Below, in pieces: positions 15,784-25,659 of a stretch of 64,000 bases of DNA. A program made the position numbers and the translations under genes. Position 1 is the first letter of the stretch. Each line of letters starts with the position of its first letter. The DNA lies in contig NZ_JAPNKC010000001.1 of NCBI RefSeq assembly GCF_026626705.1, positions 7,706,001 to 7,770,000 on the forward strand, read 5' to 3'. The notes beneath the pieces are model-generated. The model saw only the letters and a list, made by a program, of their open reading frames with translations. It searched no databases and was not told the DNA's origin. The DNA is from Pyxidicoccus sp. MSG2. Lineage in GTDB: Bacteria > Myxococcota > Myxococcia > Myxococcales > Myxococcaceae.

Positions 15784-16989
15784 CTACAACGCGGGCACCG
15801 TCCAGCCCCGTGGGTAGATGAGGTAGGCCGTGCCTCCAGAGCGCGACAGCCACAGCGGCTCCAATTCCGAGCGAAGGTAGGTGCGCCGCACGGCGGTGTC
15901 GCTGGCGCCCGCCGGGTCATTCACCACGGCGTTGCCGGCCGCGTCGAAGCCCGCGAGCACGATGAGGTGACCCGCGGTGGAGGGGATGGGCGCGCCCGTC
16001 AGCTCGCCCTTGCCCCACGCGACGCTGAGGATGGCCGGCACTCCGGCGGAGAGCCACGGCTCCAATTGGGCGAAGCTCGTGAAGCGCGCCACATGGGCCT
16101 GGAAGCCCTGGTGGGCCGCGTACGCCGTGTTGAAGGGCCAGTTGCCATGCCCGCCGTAGAACCAATCATGGACACCGCTGACGGCCGCCCGCACGGCCGG
16201 CTCGCAGCCGCTGGTGTCTCCCGTCCAGTACTTCAACACCATGGCCGTGGAGGTGGGGCTGCACCAGACCTCACCGCCGTCCGGGTAGACCATCTGCGAG
16301 CACTGCGGCACCGCGAGCACCTGGTTCCACCGGGCGGGGTTGCCGGGCGGGACGGTGGGCCGGGCCTCCGGTGAGGTGGAGGTGGTGAGCGCGCTGGCGT
16401 GCAGGGTGGGCGTGGCCAGGCCATCCACGCTGAACAGGCGCGTCTTCACCTGCCAGGCGCTCGCGGCCGACTTCTTGGCGGTGACGAGCAGCGTGTCGAT
16501 GGAGACTCGCGCCACGCTGTCTGCCTGGGAGTCCACCGAGTGGCGCCGCACCGGGGCGGCGTCCGAGGCCCACACGCCCAGGCTGAACCACTTCGTCCAG
16601 GTGCCGCTCACCTGCACGCGGATGAAGGTCTCCACCCAGGTGCCCGTGGGAGTCGTGGCCTCCCACGAGGCGATGGCCTCGCGGAAGGCGAACGCGCTGC
16701 TGATGATGGGGCTGGTGGCCTCGCCCTGAACGAACGCGCCGCCGTTGTAATACGTGCCCCCGTAGTAGCCGCCCGGCCCGTAGGGGTCCGTGCCGGACCA
16801 GGCCTGGCCCGGGAACAACTGAAGGGTGCCATCCGCCGCCCGGCTCACTCCGCTGAGCTGCCAGGCGAGGAAGTCGCCCCGGCTCGCCGCCCAGCGGATG
16901 GAGGCGCTCTGGCCCGCCGTGGCCATCGTGGGGACGAGCGCGAGTGTCGTGACGAGCAGCGCGAGTACGGTGGACCTGGACTTCCTCAA
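15784..16989 (-). CDS. Secreted C39-like cysteine peptidase
   Basis: A protein of 401 residues from TTG 16989, chosen because GGAGG lies 5 nt upstream and the resulting N-terminus is a clean signal peptide (RKSRSTVLALLVTTLALVP). Residues about 30-210 form an all-beta region without known domain. The C-terminal about 170 residues are a C39-like papain fold: Cys in GGEVWCSPTSTAM, His in TAGHLIVLAGF, and Asn/Asp in VVNDPAG. Bacterial C39-like domains of this type are extracellular peptidases. It is divergent from the M36 protease gene, and both are secreted proteases. Confidence 0.86.
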   Translation of the reverse strand: MRKSRSTVLALLVTTLALVPTMATAGQSASIRWAASRGDFLAWQLSGVSRAADGTLQLFPGQAWSGTDPYGPGGYYGGTYYNGGAFVQGEATSPIISSAFAFREAIASWEATTPTGTWVETFIRVQVSGTWTKWFSLGVWASDAAPVRRHSVDSQADSVARVSIDTLLVTAKKSAASAWQVKTRLFSVDGLATPTLHASALTTSTSPEARPTVPPGNPARWNQVLAVPQCSQMVYPDGGEVWCSPTSTAMVLKYWTGDTSGCEPAVRAAVSGVHDWFYGGHGNWPFNTAYAAHQGFQAHVARFTSFAQLEPWLSAGVPAILSVAWGKGELTGAPIPSTAGHLIVLAGFDAAGNAVVNDPAGASDTAVRRTYLRSELEPLWLSRSGGTAYLIYPRGWTVPAL

Positions 16990-17343
16990 TGATGCCTCCG
17001 GGGTATTCAGGTCCAACAGTTATTGCGTGTATCTCTCCCGGAAACAGCTCCTGCTTCCCCGGGGCCGGCCGGAGGGCCAGGTTCGGCGACGCTTCGCATC
17101 CACCGCACTATTCCTCCCAATTCCTTCGCATATTTCCGTAACTCAGGAATTGTGCGCTGCATTGGGAAAAAGTGTCCCTGTCCCCTTTTGGCCTACATCC
17201 GAAGGGGCACTAGTGTCTCCAGTAGGTGACAGTTCGTCACTTGGGGGCGACGTTCGCGACCTGGCGTTCCGGCGATGGTGCTGGGGCACCTCCCAGGTCT
17301 CAAGGTGGCTCCCACCTCGACGTCGAACAGGGAGTTCCCCCAC
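16990..17343. promoter_or_regulatory. AT-richer divergent intergenic region between two secreted-protease genes
   Basis: The region is 354 nt with no gene. An 8-bp inverted repeat CAATTCCT/AGGAATTG (17118-17125 and 17145-17152, 19-nt spacer) lies in the most A+T-rich part. A second imperfect repeat is formed by CCCCTT near 17176 and AAGGGG near 17200. The ribosome site for the M36 gene is AGGGAG, 9 nt before GTG 17344. Promoters for both directions are expected here, but hexamers cannot be assigned. Confidence 0.45.
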
Positions 17344-20300
17344 GTGAGAAGGTTGGTTGCCACGCTGTCTGGCCTGTCGCTGGTGTTGTCCGGTACCAGC
17401 GCTGTTGCCCGGACGCTGCCGAACTACGATGCATTGCAGGACGTGAAGCCCGCGGCTGGAGTTGCTGGCTTCAAGTCCGTGAACCCCATCAAGGGTGCGC
17501 GCGTCGCGCATCGTGATGAGCGCATGGGCACGCCCACGTTCATCTGGGCGAACAAGGGCGCGGAGCAGGCGAAGCTGAGCGCCTCGTTCGCGAACATGGC
17601 TCCTGAGCAGGCCGCCCTGGCGCAAATCGCGAACCACGCGCCCCTCTATGGATTGAGCTCCTTCGAGTCCGCGGGTGCCAGGGTCGTCTCCGTCAGCCAG
17701 AACCGCCAGGGCGTCAAGGTCGTGACGCTGGCGCAGGAGACGGGCGGCATCGAGGTCTTCCGCCAGGGACTCAACCTCCTTCTCAATCGCGACAACGAGC
17801 TGGTGGCCATCTCCGGCTCGCTGTCGAAGCACGTGTCCAAGGACATCCCGGAGGCGCGCATGCGCTTCCAGCTGCCGGCCACCCAGGCCATCGCGGTGGC
17901 GTACCAGGACCTGACCGGCAACGCGCTGGACTCGAGCCTGCTGGCGAAGACGAGCGGCAAGCAGGAGACGGGCAGGTACTCGCACTACACGCTGGCCACC
18001 TACGCCCGCCCGCTGGAGCAGGGCCTGGTCATCCCGGCTCGCGTCAAGCAGGTGCTGTTCCCGCTGCCCACCGCGCTGGTGCCGGCGTACTACGTGGAAA
18101 TCAACGCCGGGTCCGCGGACAGCCAGGACTCGGACTACTACGCCTACGTCGTGTCCGCGGCTGATGGCAGCCTGCTGATGCGCAACAACCTGACGGCGCA
18201 CGCGGAGTTCAGCTACCGCGTCTTCGCGGACAGCACCCCGCCGTACATCCCGCATGACGGCCCCGCGGGCACCAACGCCACCCCGCACCCCACGGGCAAC
18301 CCGGATGGCTTCCGCGCGGCGTACGTTCCTCCCGCGCTGGTCACCCTCGAGAGCGCCCCCTTCAGCCAGAACGACCCCTGGCTCCCGGATGGCGCCACGG
18401 TGACCACCGGTAACAACGTGGACGCGTACGCGGACCTCACTGCCCCGGACTTCTACAACTCGGGCGACCTGCGTCCCACCGTCACCGCGCCGGGCGTGTT
18501 CGACCGGACCCTGCTGTTCGACATCCAGCCGAACGCCAACGCGGAGCAGATTGCCGCGGCCACCACGAGCCTGTTCTTCATGAACAACTGGCTCCACGAC
18601 TGGTTCTACGACTCGGGCTTCGACGAGGCCTCGGGCAACGCGCAGAACAACAACTTCGGACGCGGCGGCCTGGGCAACGACGCCATCCAGGCGCAGGCGC
18701 AGGACTACAGCGGCACCAACAACGCCAACATGTCCACGCCGGCGGACGGTGCGTCGCCGCGCATGCAGATGTACCTCTTCACCGGCGCGCGCAACGCACG
18801 CGTGACGGCGAACGCGCCCGCCTCGGTGGCGGGGAACTACCTGGCCGGCGTCGCCGCGAGCTTCGGTCCGCAGACGTTCGACGTCACCGGTGACGTGATT
18901 GTCGCCCTGGACGACTCCAATGCCTCCGGCGCCCTGACCACGGACGGCTGCACCGCGCTGACCAATGCGGCGGCCGTGGCCGGGAAGATTGCCCTCATCG
19001 ACCGCGGCACCTGCACGTTCAACATCAAGATTGAGAACGCGCAGACGGCGGGCGCCATCGGCGTCATCATCGCCGACAACGCGGCGGGCTACGTCACCGA
19101 CATCGGTGGCACGTCCGTCACCCCCATCACCATCCCCTCGCTGCGCCTCACCCTGGCGGACGCCAACAAGCTGCGCGCCACCATCCCGGGGCTCAACACG
19201 CGGCTGTTCCGCGGGCCGACCGTCGGCCTCGACGGCACGGTGGACAACGCCATCGTGGCGCACGAGTGGGGCCACTACATCAGCAACCGCCTCATCGCGA
19301 ACGCGGCCGGTCTGGTCAACAACCAGGGCCGCGCGATGGGCGAGGGCTGGGGTGACTTCACCGCCCTGATGATGATGGTGCGCGCCGAGGACATCAACGT
19401 CCCGGCCAACGCGAACTGGAGTGGCGTCTACGCCATGGCCGAGTACGCGACGCGCGGCACCTCCCCCGACGCCGCCTTCTTCGGCATCCGCCGTGGCGCC
19501 TACTCGGTGGACCCGACGAAGAACGCGCTGCGCTTCCGCCACATCATGGACGGCGTGGCCCTGCCGACCACCACCCCGTTCGCTCCGGGTGGCCTCAACT
19601 CGCAGGTGCACAACTCCGGCGAGATCTGGGCCTCCACGCTGTGGGAGTGCTACGTGGCGCTCCTCCGGGCGCATCCGTTCCAGGAAGCGCAGGACCGGAT
19701 GAAGAGCTACGTCGTCAACGGGTACAAGCTGACGCCTCCGTCGCCGACCTACCTGGAGGCGCGTGACGCCGTCCTCGCGGCGGCCCGGGCCAACGACCCC
19801 GCCGACTTCCAGCGCCTCTGGGCGGCCTTCGCCCGGCGCGGCATGGGCGTGGGCGCGGTGGCCCCGGACCGCAACTCCACCAACCACGCGGGTGTGGTGG
19901 AGAGCTACCAGACCGGCGTGGACGTGGAGCTCGTCGATGCCTACTTCGCGGACTCCGCCACCCCGGGTGACGCGGACGGCATCCTGGACAACGGTGAGAC
20001 TGGCTCCATCGTCATCTCCGTCCAGAACAAGGGCTCCACCGATGCGGTGGCGACCAGCGCCACCGTCGTCTCCACCACCCCGGGAGTGACGGTGGGCGGC
20101 CGTGGCTCCGTCAGCTTCCCGGCCATCCCGGCGGGCGGTGTGGCGTCGGTCTCCGTGCCGGTGACGCTCAGCGGCGCGAGCTTCGCGCAGCGGGTCGACT
20201 TCGCCATTGCCATCCGTGATGACAGCCAGCTGAATCCGGGCGACGAGTCGACGGCGCTGGCCTTCAAGGTCAACTACGACGAGGTGCCACAGGTCACCGC

Positions 20301-23300
20301 CACGGAGACCGTCGAGGCGTCGGGCAACAACCTGCCCTGGACGACCGAGTACGACCCGTCCCTGGCGGGTGACTTCTTCACCCTCGTGGAGTTCACCGAC
20401 CTCAACCGGGCCTTCTTCGGCCCGAACGTGGGCGCGGGCAGCGACATCCGCCTCATCAGCCCTCCGCTCCAGGTGAGCAGCACCCAGCCGTTCTCGCTGA
20501 CCTTCCGTCACGCCTACGCCTTCGAGGCCGACACCGGCGGCAACTACGACGGCGCCGTCATCGAACTCACCGAGGACGGGGGCCAGACGTGGGTCGACAT
20601 CGGCGACTCGCTCTACAACGGCGCGCTCATCCAGTACACCGGCAACCTGAATCCGCTGGCCGGTCGCCGCGCCTTCGTGGGCACCACCGCGGGCTTCCCC
20701 ACGCTCAACACCACCACGCTGAACCTGGGGAGCACCTACGCGGGGAAGACCGTGCAGATCCGCTTCCGCATCGGCAACGACAACTCCGCCGTCGTCTCTG
20801 GCTGGGTGTTGGACGACATGGCCTTCAGCGGAATCACCAACACCCCGTTCACGAAGATTTGCGACGACAGCGGCATCTGCGGCAACACCGCTCCGGTGGC
20901 CAACGCCGGCCCGGACGTGACTGTCGATGAGCGTGCGTCGGTGACGCTGACCGGTAGCGCCTACGACCTGGACGGCAACGCGCTCACGTACTCGTGGACG
21001 CGCGTGTCTGGCCCGGTGGTGACCCTCACCAACGCCAACACCCTCACGCCGTCCTTCACGGCGCCCGAGGTGACGGCCAATACCAGCCTGGTGCTCCGCT
21101 TGACGGTCAGCGACGGGACGACCACCGCCACCGACACGGTCACCGTGACCATCCGGCAGGTCAACCGTGCCCCTACCGTGAACGCGGGCCTCGACGCCTT
21201 CGCGGACGAGCGCGGCACCGCCACGCTGACCGGCTCCGCGAGCGACCCGGACGGCAACACGCTCACCTACCTCTGGACGCAGGTGTCCGGTACGTCGGTA
21301 GCGCTGCGCAACTACGACCAGGCCACCGCCACCTTCACCGCTCCGGAGGTCGCGTTCGATGAGACGCTGACCTTCCGGCTGACGGTGAGCGACGGCCAGG
21401 CCAGCGCCAGCGACTCGGTGGACGTGGTGGTTCGTCAGGTGAACCGCGCGCCGGTCGTGACGGCCTCGTCCGTGACGGTGAACGAGCGCAGCACCGCGAC
21501 GCTCGATGCCACTGGCTCGGATGTGGACGGTGACGCGCTGACGTACGCCTGGACGCAGCTGACCGGCACGCCGGTGGTGCTCTCGGGTGCCAACACCTCG
21601 CGCGCCACCTTCTCCACCGGCGAGGTTACCGCTGACTCGGTGCTCACCTTCCGCGTGACGGTGAGCGACGGGACGGCCACGGCCACCCAGAACGTGACGG
21701 TGACGGTGCTTCAGGTCAACCGCGCGCCCACGGCGAACGCGGGTCTGGACGCTTCGGTGAACGAGCGTGCAACCGCGACGCTGAGCGGCTCCGCGAACGA
21801 CGCGGATGGCGACAGCCTCACCTACCAGTGGGTGCAGGTGTCGGGTACGCCGGTGGCGCTGTCCGGGGCCACCACGGCCACGGCCACCTTCACCGCGCCG
21901 GAGACGGTCTCCGGCGCGACGCTCACCTTCCGCCTGACGGTGAGCGACGGCCAGGCCAGCGCCAGCGACACGGTGAACGTGGCGGTGAACTCGGTCAACC
22001 GCGCTCCTGCCGTGACGGCCTCGTCCGTGACGGTGAACGAGCGCAGCACCGCGACGCTCGATGCCACTGGCTCCGATGCGGACGGTGACGCGCTGACGTA
22101 TGCCTGGACGCAGCTGACCGGCACGCCGGTGGTGCTCTCGGGTGCCAACACCTCGCGCGCCACCTTCTCCACCGGCGAGGTTACCGCTGACTCGGTGCTC
22201 ACCTTCCGCGTGACGGTGAGCGACGGGACGGCGACGGCCACCCAGAACGTGACGGTGACGGTGCTTCAGGTCAACCGCGCGCCCACGGCGAACGCGGGTC
22301 TGGACGCTTCGGTGAACGAGCGTGCAACCGCGACGCTGAGCGGCTCCGCGAACGACGCGGACGGCGACAGCCTCACCTACCAGTGGGTGCAGGTGTCGGG
22401 TACGCCGGTGGCGCTGTCGGGCGCCACCACGGCCACGGCCACCTTCACCGCGCCGGAGACGGTCTCCGGCGCGACGCTCACCTTCCGGCTGACGGTGAGC
22501 GACGGCCAGGCCAGCGCCAGCGACTCGGTGAACGTGGCGGTGAACTCGGTCAACCGCGCTCCGGCAGTCACGGCCTCGTCCGTGACGGTGGACGGGGGCA
22601 GTACCGCGACGCTCGATGCCACTGGCTCGGATCCGGACGGTGATGCACTGACCTACGCCTGGACGCAGCTGACCGGCACGCCGGTGGTGCTCTCGGGTGC
22701 CAACACCTCGCGCGTCACCTTCTCCACCAGTGCGGTGGCCGCTGGCTCCGTGCTCACCTTCCGCGTGACGGTGAGCGACGGGACGGCCACGGCCTCCCAG
22801 GACGTGACGGTGAACGTGCGCCAGGCCTCCAACCGCGCGCCCACGGCGAATGCGGGTCTGGACCTCTCGGTGAACGAGCGCAGCACCGCGACGCTGAGCG
22901 GCTCCGCGAACGACGCGGATGGCGACAGCCTCACCTACCAGTGGGTGCAGGTGTCGGGTACGCCGGTGGCGCTGTCCGGGGCCACCACGGCCACGGCCAC
23001 CTTCACCGCGCCGGAGACGGTCTCTGGCTCGACGCTCACCTTCCGCCTGACGGTGAGCGATGGCCAGTCCAGCGCCAGCGACACCGTGAACGTGGTGGTG
23101 AACGCGGTCAACCGCGGGCCCTCCGTGACGGCCTCCTCCGTGACGGTGGACGAGCGCAGCACCGCGACGCTCGATGCCACTGGCTCGGATGCGGACGGTG
23201 ACACGCTGACGTATGCCTGGACGCAGCTGACCGGCACGCCGGTGGTGCTCTCGGGGGCCAACACCTCGCGCGCCACCTTCTCCACCGGCGAGGTTGCCGC

Positions 23301-25167
23301 TGACTCCGTACTCACCTTCCGCGTGACGGTGAGCGACGGGACGGCGACGGCCACCCAGGACGTGACGGTGAACGTGCGCAACGTCAACCGCGCGCCCACG
23401 GCGAACGCGGGTCTGGACGCTTCGGTGAACGAGCGTGCAACCGCGACGCTGAGCGGCTCCGCGAACGACGCGGACGGCGATGACGTTACCTATAGCTGGG
23501 TGCAGGTGTCTGGCACCTCGGTGGCGCTGTCTGGCGCCACCTCGGCCACGGCCACCTTCACCGCGCCGGAGACGGTCTCCGGTGAGACGCTCACCTTCCG
23601 CCTGACGGTGAGCGACGGCAAGGTCAGCGCCAGCGACACGGTGAATGTGGCGGTGAACGCGGTCAACCGCGCTCCGGCCGTGGCGGCCTCGTCCGTGACG
23701 GTGAACGAGCGCAGCACCGCGACGCTCGAGGCCTCTGCCTCGGATGCGGACGGTGACACGCTGACGTACGCCTGGACGCAGTTGACCGGCGATACGGTGG
23801 TGCTCGCGGGTGCCAACACCTCGCGCGCCACCTTCTCCACCGGCGAGGTTGCCGCTGACTCGGTGCTCACCTTCCGCGTGACGGTGAGCGACGGGACGGC
23901 GACGGCCACCCAGGACGTGGCGGTGACGGTGCTTCAGGTCAACCGCGCGCCCACGGCGAACGCGGGTCTGGACGCCTCCGTGAATGAGCGTGCAACCGCG
24001 ACGCTGAGCGGCTCCGCGAACGACACGGATGGCGACAGCCTCACCTACCAGTGGGTGCAGGTGTCGGGTACGCCGGTGGCGCTGTCCGGGGCCACCACGG
24101 CCACGGCCACCTTCACCGCGCCGGAGACGGTCTCCGGTGAGACGCTCTCCTTCATGCTGACGGTGAGCGACGGCAAGGTGACCGCCCGTGACACGGTGGA
24201 CGTGTCGGTCAGCGCGCAGAACCGCGCGCCGGTCGTTGCGACCCTCCCGGTGACGGTGGACGAGCGGAGCACCGCCTCCCTCGTGGCCACCGGCTCCGAC
24301 CCGGACGGTGACAGCCTGACCTACGCCTGGACGCAGCTGACCGGCGATACGGTGGTGCTCTCGGGCGCCAACACCTCGACGGCCACCTTCGCCACGGGCG
24401 AGGTGACCGCCGACACCGAGCTCACCTTCAGCGTGACGGTGAGCGACGGGACGGCCACGGCCACGAAGAACGTGGCCGTGACGGTGCGTCAGGTCAACCG
24501 GGCGCCCGTGGCCGACGCGGGTGCGGACCTCTCCGCCAAGGCGAAGTCCGTCGTCTCGCTCAGCGGCAGCGCGAGCGCCGACGCGGACGGCGGCACCCTG
24601 ACGTACCAGTGGACGCAGGTGGGTGGTCCGCAGGTGACGCTGACGGGGGCCGACACGGCCGCGCCGTCCTTCACCGCTCCGAACGTGAAGGAGAACACGG
24701 AGCTGACCTTCCACCTGGTGGTGAGCGATGGCTCGCTCACCAGTGCTCCGTCCGCCGTGACGGTCACCCTCACGCGGTCCGACAACACCGTTCCGGTGGC
24801 GAAGGCCCGCATCATCCTCAGCGGCGACCAGACGTCGATCACCCTCGACGCCTCGGCCTCCAGCGACCCGGATGAAGAGGCGCTCACCTACAAGTGGGAG
24901 CAGACCGGGGGGCCGTCCGTCACCATGGGCGACGCCAACCAGGCCGTCGTCAGCGTGGACGTGCCGGAACTCGATGACGACAGCGCCACGTTCAGCTTCC
25001 GGCTGACCGTGACGGATGCTCGCGGTGGCACGCACACCGCCACCGTGGAGACCACGGCCACGCCGGACCGCGGTGGTGGCTGCTCCTCGACGGGCGCGGG
25101 TGCCCCGGCCGGCATGCTCGGCCTGGCACTCCTCAGCCTGCTGCGCCGTCGTCGCAAGCTGGTTTGA
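17344..25167 (+). CDS. M36 fungalysin metalloprotease with PA domain, 15 PKD-like repeats and MYXO-CTERM tail
   Basis: A protein of 2607 residues from GTG 17344 (upstream AGGGAG); the frame before it lacks a signal peptide. Order: signal peptide (1-23); propeptide of fungalysin/thermolysin type (about 100-250); M36 catalytic domain with zinc motif HEWGH at 640-644 and third ligand Glu667 in GEGWGDF; an inserted PA domain at about 480-600 (GKIALIDRGTCTFNIKI). Then a DiluteSurface-like beta domain and a jelly-roll region (about 860-1170), 15 PKD/Ig-like repeats (about 1182-2575), and a MYXO-CTERM tail with GGGC, a hydrophobic helix and RRRRK. MYXO-CTERM directs outer-surface anchoring or processing by myrosortase (family knowledge). 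Probably digests prey or matrix protein at the cell surface. Confidence 0.96.
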   Translation: MRRLVATLSGLSLVLSGTSAVARTLPNYDALQDVKPAAGVAGFKSVNPIKGARVAHRDERMGTPTFIWANKGAEQAKLSASFANMAPEQAALAQIANHAPLYGLSSFESAGARVVSVSQNRQGVKVVTLAQETGGIEVFRQGLNLLLNRDNELVAISGSLSKHVSKDIPEARMRFQLPATQAIAVAYQDLTGNALDSSLLAKTSGKQETGRYSHYTLATYARPLEQGLVIPARVKQVLFPLPTALVPAYYVEINAGSADSQDSDYYAYVVSAADGSLLMRNNLTAHAEFSYRVFADSTPPYIPHDGPAGTNATPHPTGNPDGFRAAYVPPALVTLESAPFSQNDPWLPDGATVTTGNNVDAYADLTAPDFYNSGDLRPTVTAPGVFDRTLLFDIQPNANAEQIAAATTSLFFMNNWLHDWFYDSGFDEASGNAQNNNFGRGGLGNDAIQAQAQDYSGTNNANMSTPADGASPRMQMYLFTGARNARVTANAPASVAGNYLAGVAASFGPQTFDVTGDVIVALDDSNASGALTTDGCTALTNAAAVAGKIALIDRGTCTFNIKIENAQTAGAIGVIIADNAAGYVTDIGGTSVTPITIPSLRLTLADANKLRATIPGLNTRLFRGPTVGLDGTVDNAIVAHEWGHYISNRLIANAAGLVNNQGRAMGEGWGDFTALMMMVRAEDINVPANANWSGVYAMAEYATRGTSPDAAFFGIRRGAYSVDPTKNALRFRHIMDGVALPTTTPFAPGGLNSQVHNSGEIWASTLWECYVALLRAHPFQEAQDRMKSYVVNGYKLTPPSPTYLEARDAVLAAARANDPADFQRLWAAFARRGMGVGAVAPDRNSTNHAGVVESYQTGVDVELVDAYFADSATPGDADGILDNGETGSIVISVQNKGSTDAVATSATVVSTTPGVTVGGRGSVSFPAIPAGGVASVSVPVTLSGASFAQRVDFAIAIRDDSQLNPGDESTALAFKVNYDEVPQVTATETVEASGNNLPWTTEYDPSLAGDFFTLVEFTDLNRAFFGPNVGAGSDIRLISPPLQVSSTQPFSLTFRHAYAFEADTGGNYDGAVIELTEDGGQTWVDIGDSLYNGALIQYTGNLNPLAGRRAFVGTTAGFPTLNTTTLNLGSTYAGKTVQIRFRIGNDNSAVVSGWVLDDMAFSGITNTPFTKICDDSGICGNTAPVANAGPDVTVDERASVTLTGSAYDLDGNALTYSWTRVSGPVVTLTNANTLTPSFTAPEVTANTSLVLRLTVSDGTTTATDTVTVTIRQVNRAPTVNAGLDAFADERGTATLTGSASDPDGNTLTYLWTQVSGTSVALRNYDQATATFTAPEVAFDETLTFRLTVSDGQASASDSVDVVVRQVNRAPVVTASSVTVNERSTATLDATGSDVDGDALTYAWTQLTGTPVVLSGANTSRATFSTGEVTADSVLTFRVTVSDGTATATQNVTVTVLQVNRAPTANAGLDASVNERATATLSGSANDADGDSLTYQWVQVSGTPVALSGATTATATFTAPETVSGATLTFRLTVSDGQASASDTVNVAVNSVNRAPAVTASSVTVNERSTATLDATGSDADGDALTYAWTQLTGTPVVLSGANTSRATFSTGEVTADSVLTFRVTVSDGTATATQNVTVTVLQVNRAPTANAGLDASVNERATATLSGSANDADGDSLTYQWVQVSGTPVALSGATTATATFTAPETVSGATLTFRLTVSDGQASASDSVNVAVNSVNRAPAVTASSVTVDGGSTATLDATGSDPDGDALTYAWTQLTGTPVVLSGANTSRVTFSTSAVAAGSVLTFRVTVSDGTATASQDVTVNVRQASNRAPTANAGLDLSVNERSTATLSGSANDADGDSLTYQWVQVSGTPVALSGATTATATFTAPETVSGSTLTFRLTVSDGQSSASDTVNVVVNAVNRGPSVTASSVTVDERSTATLDATGSDADGDTLTYAWTQLTGTPVVLSGANTSRATFSTGEVAADSVLTFRVTVSDGTATATQDVTVNVRNVNRAPTANAGLDASVNERATATLSGSANDADGDDVTYSWVQVSGTSVALSGATSATATFTAPETVSGETLTFRLTVSDGKVSASDTVNVAVNAVNRAPAVAASSVTVNERSTATLEASASDADGDTLTYAWTQLTGDTVVLAGANTSRATFSTGEVAADSVLTFRVTVSDGTATATQDVAVTVLQVNRAPTANAGLDASVNERATATLSGSANDTDGDSLTYQWVQVSGTPVALSGATTATATFTAPETVSGETLSFMLTVSDGKVTARDTVDVSVSAQNRAPVVATLPVTVDERSTASLVATGSDPDGDSLTYAWTQLTGDTVVLSGANTSTATFATGEVTADTELTFSVTVSDGTATATKNVAVTVRQVNRAPVADAGADLSAKAKSVVSLSGSASADADGGTLTYQWTQVGGPQVTLTGADTAAPSFTAPNVKENTELTFHLVVSDGSLTSAPSAVTVTLTRSDNTVPVAKARIILSGDQTSITLDASASSDPDEEALTYKWEQTGGPSVTMGDANQAVVSVDVPELDDDSATFSFRLTVTDARGGTHTATVETTATPDRGGGCSSTGAGAPAGMLGLALLSLLRRRRKLV
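20890..25080 (+). repeat. Tandem PKD-like repeat array with a 555-bp higher-order period
   Basis: Fifteen units of about 90 codons, mostly opening with NRAP. Two subtypes alternate: A (TANAGLDASVNERATATLSG) and B (TASSVTVNERSTATLDATGS). Equivalent B-type positions fall at 21481, 22036, 22591, 23149 and 23704, giving spacings of 555, 555, 558 and 555 nt. Adjacent A-B pairs are nearly identical at nucleotide level in the middle of the array and diverge at both ends, as expected from unequal exchange. Confidence 0.92.
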
Positions 25168-25206
25168 GCCGTGACGGGCCTCCTCCCACGCGGGAGGAGG
25201 CAGGCG

Positions 25207-25245
25207 CCGCCCGCCCCGGACGGCTGAACGGTCCGGGGCAGGCGG
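25207..25245 (+). terminator. Large hairpin 40 nt after the M36 gene
   Basis: 15-bp stem with one mismatch (CCGCCCGCCCCGGAC / GTCCGGGGCAGGCGG) and a 9-nt loop. No T-tract follows directly; the next hairpin has one. Confidence 0.6.
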
Positions 25246-25271
25246 TTCGAACCTGAGTGGTGGATTCTCCG

Positions 25272-25313
25272 GCGGCCGGCTCCCTGATTCGAGGGGGCCG
25301 GCCGCTTGTCTTT
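25272..25313 (+). terminator. Rho-independent-type terminator for the M36 gene
   Basis: 13-bp stem with one mismatch (GCGGCCGGCTCCC / GGGGGCCGGCCGC), 8-nt loop, then TTGTCTTT on the plus strand. It lies 104 nt after the M36 stop and is the second of two tandem hairpins. Confidence 0.72.
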
Positions 25314-25343
25314 ACAGGCTGAAAGCCCGCTCGTGCCCCCCTC

Positions 25344-25400
25344 CTCTGGACCCACTTCCGGAACGAGCCGAGCCTCCGGCCGTCACTGGTGCCTCGGCTC
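25344..25400 (+). pseudogene. 3'-end scrap of a SAF-domain gene
   Basis: 27 nt (25344-25370) are identical to 45982-46008, the end of the intact SAF-domain gene, and similarity continues for about 30 nt more with a 3-nt difference. The frame reads LWTHFRNEP as in the intact gene. Nothing similar is seen upstream, so this is a relic of a lost or moved copy. The rest of the gap 25168-25659 holds only the two terminator hairpins and unremarkable sequence. Confidence 0.72.
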
Positions 25401-25659
25401 TCTCGCCGGCCCCAGCGCCGGGCACGGGATGAGTTCCCGCAGTGAGCGCGGACACGGTGAGGCGGAGTTCCGAGTCCGAGATGACCTGGCAGGTGCTCGT
25501 CGTCGTGGTGTCAAAGACCCGTGGGCAGGGCGATAGCAGGGTCAACCCGCTCACGGACGCGAGCGGCCCGAGTTCCCCAGTCTCGCGGGGCTCACGAGAA
25601 GCCCGTGGGAGGCTGACGGTAGCGTGTACCCTCAGGTGGGAGCCTCTCCGCCACGCACG

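Noticed and set aside
17143-25035. A 2630-codon open frame on the minus strand opposite the M36 protease gene
   Set aside because: It mirrors the protease: third-position G/C bias plus near-identical repeats keep the antisense frame free of stops. Its translation is His/Arg/Gly/Val-rich with no domain, signal or ribosome site, while the plus strand has a full family signature.
20890-25080. CRISPR-like or satellite repeat interpretation of the protease repeat tract
   Set aside because: Units are about 270 nt, in frame, coding and conserved as PKD-like domains; no spacer pattern.
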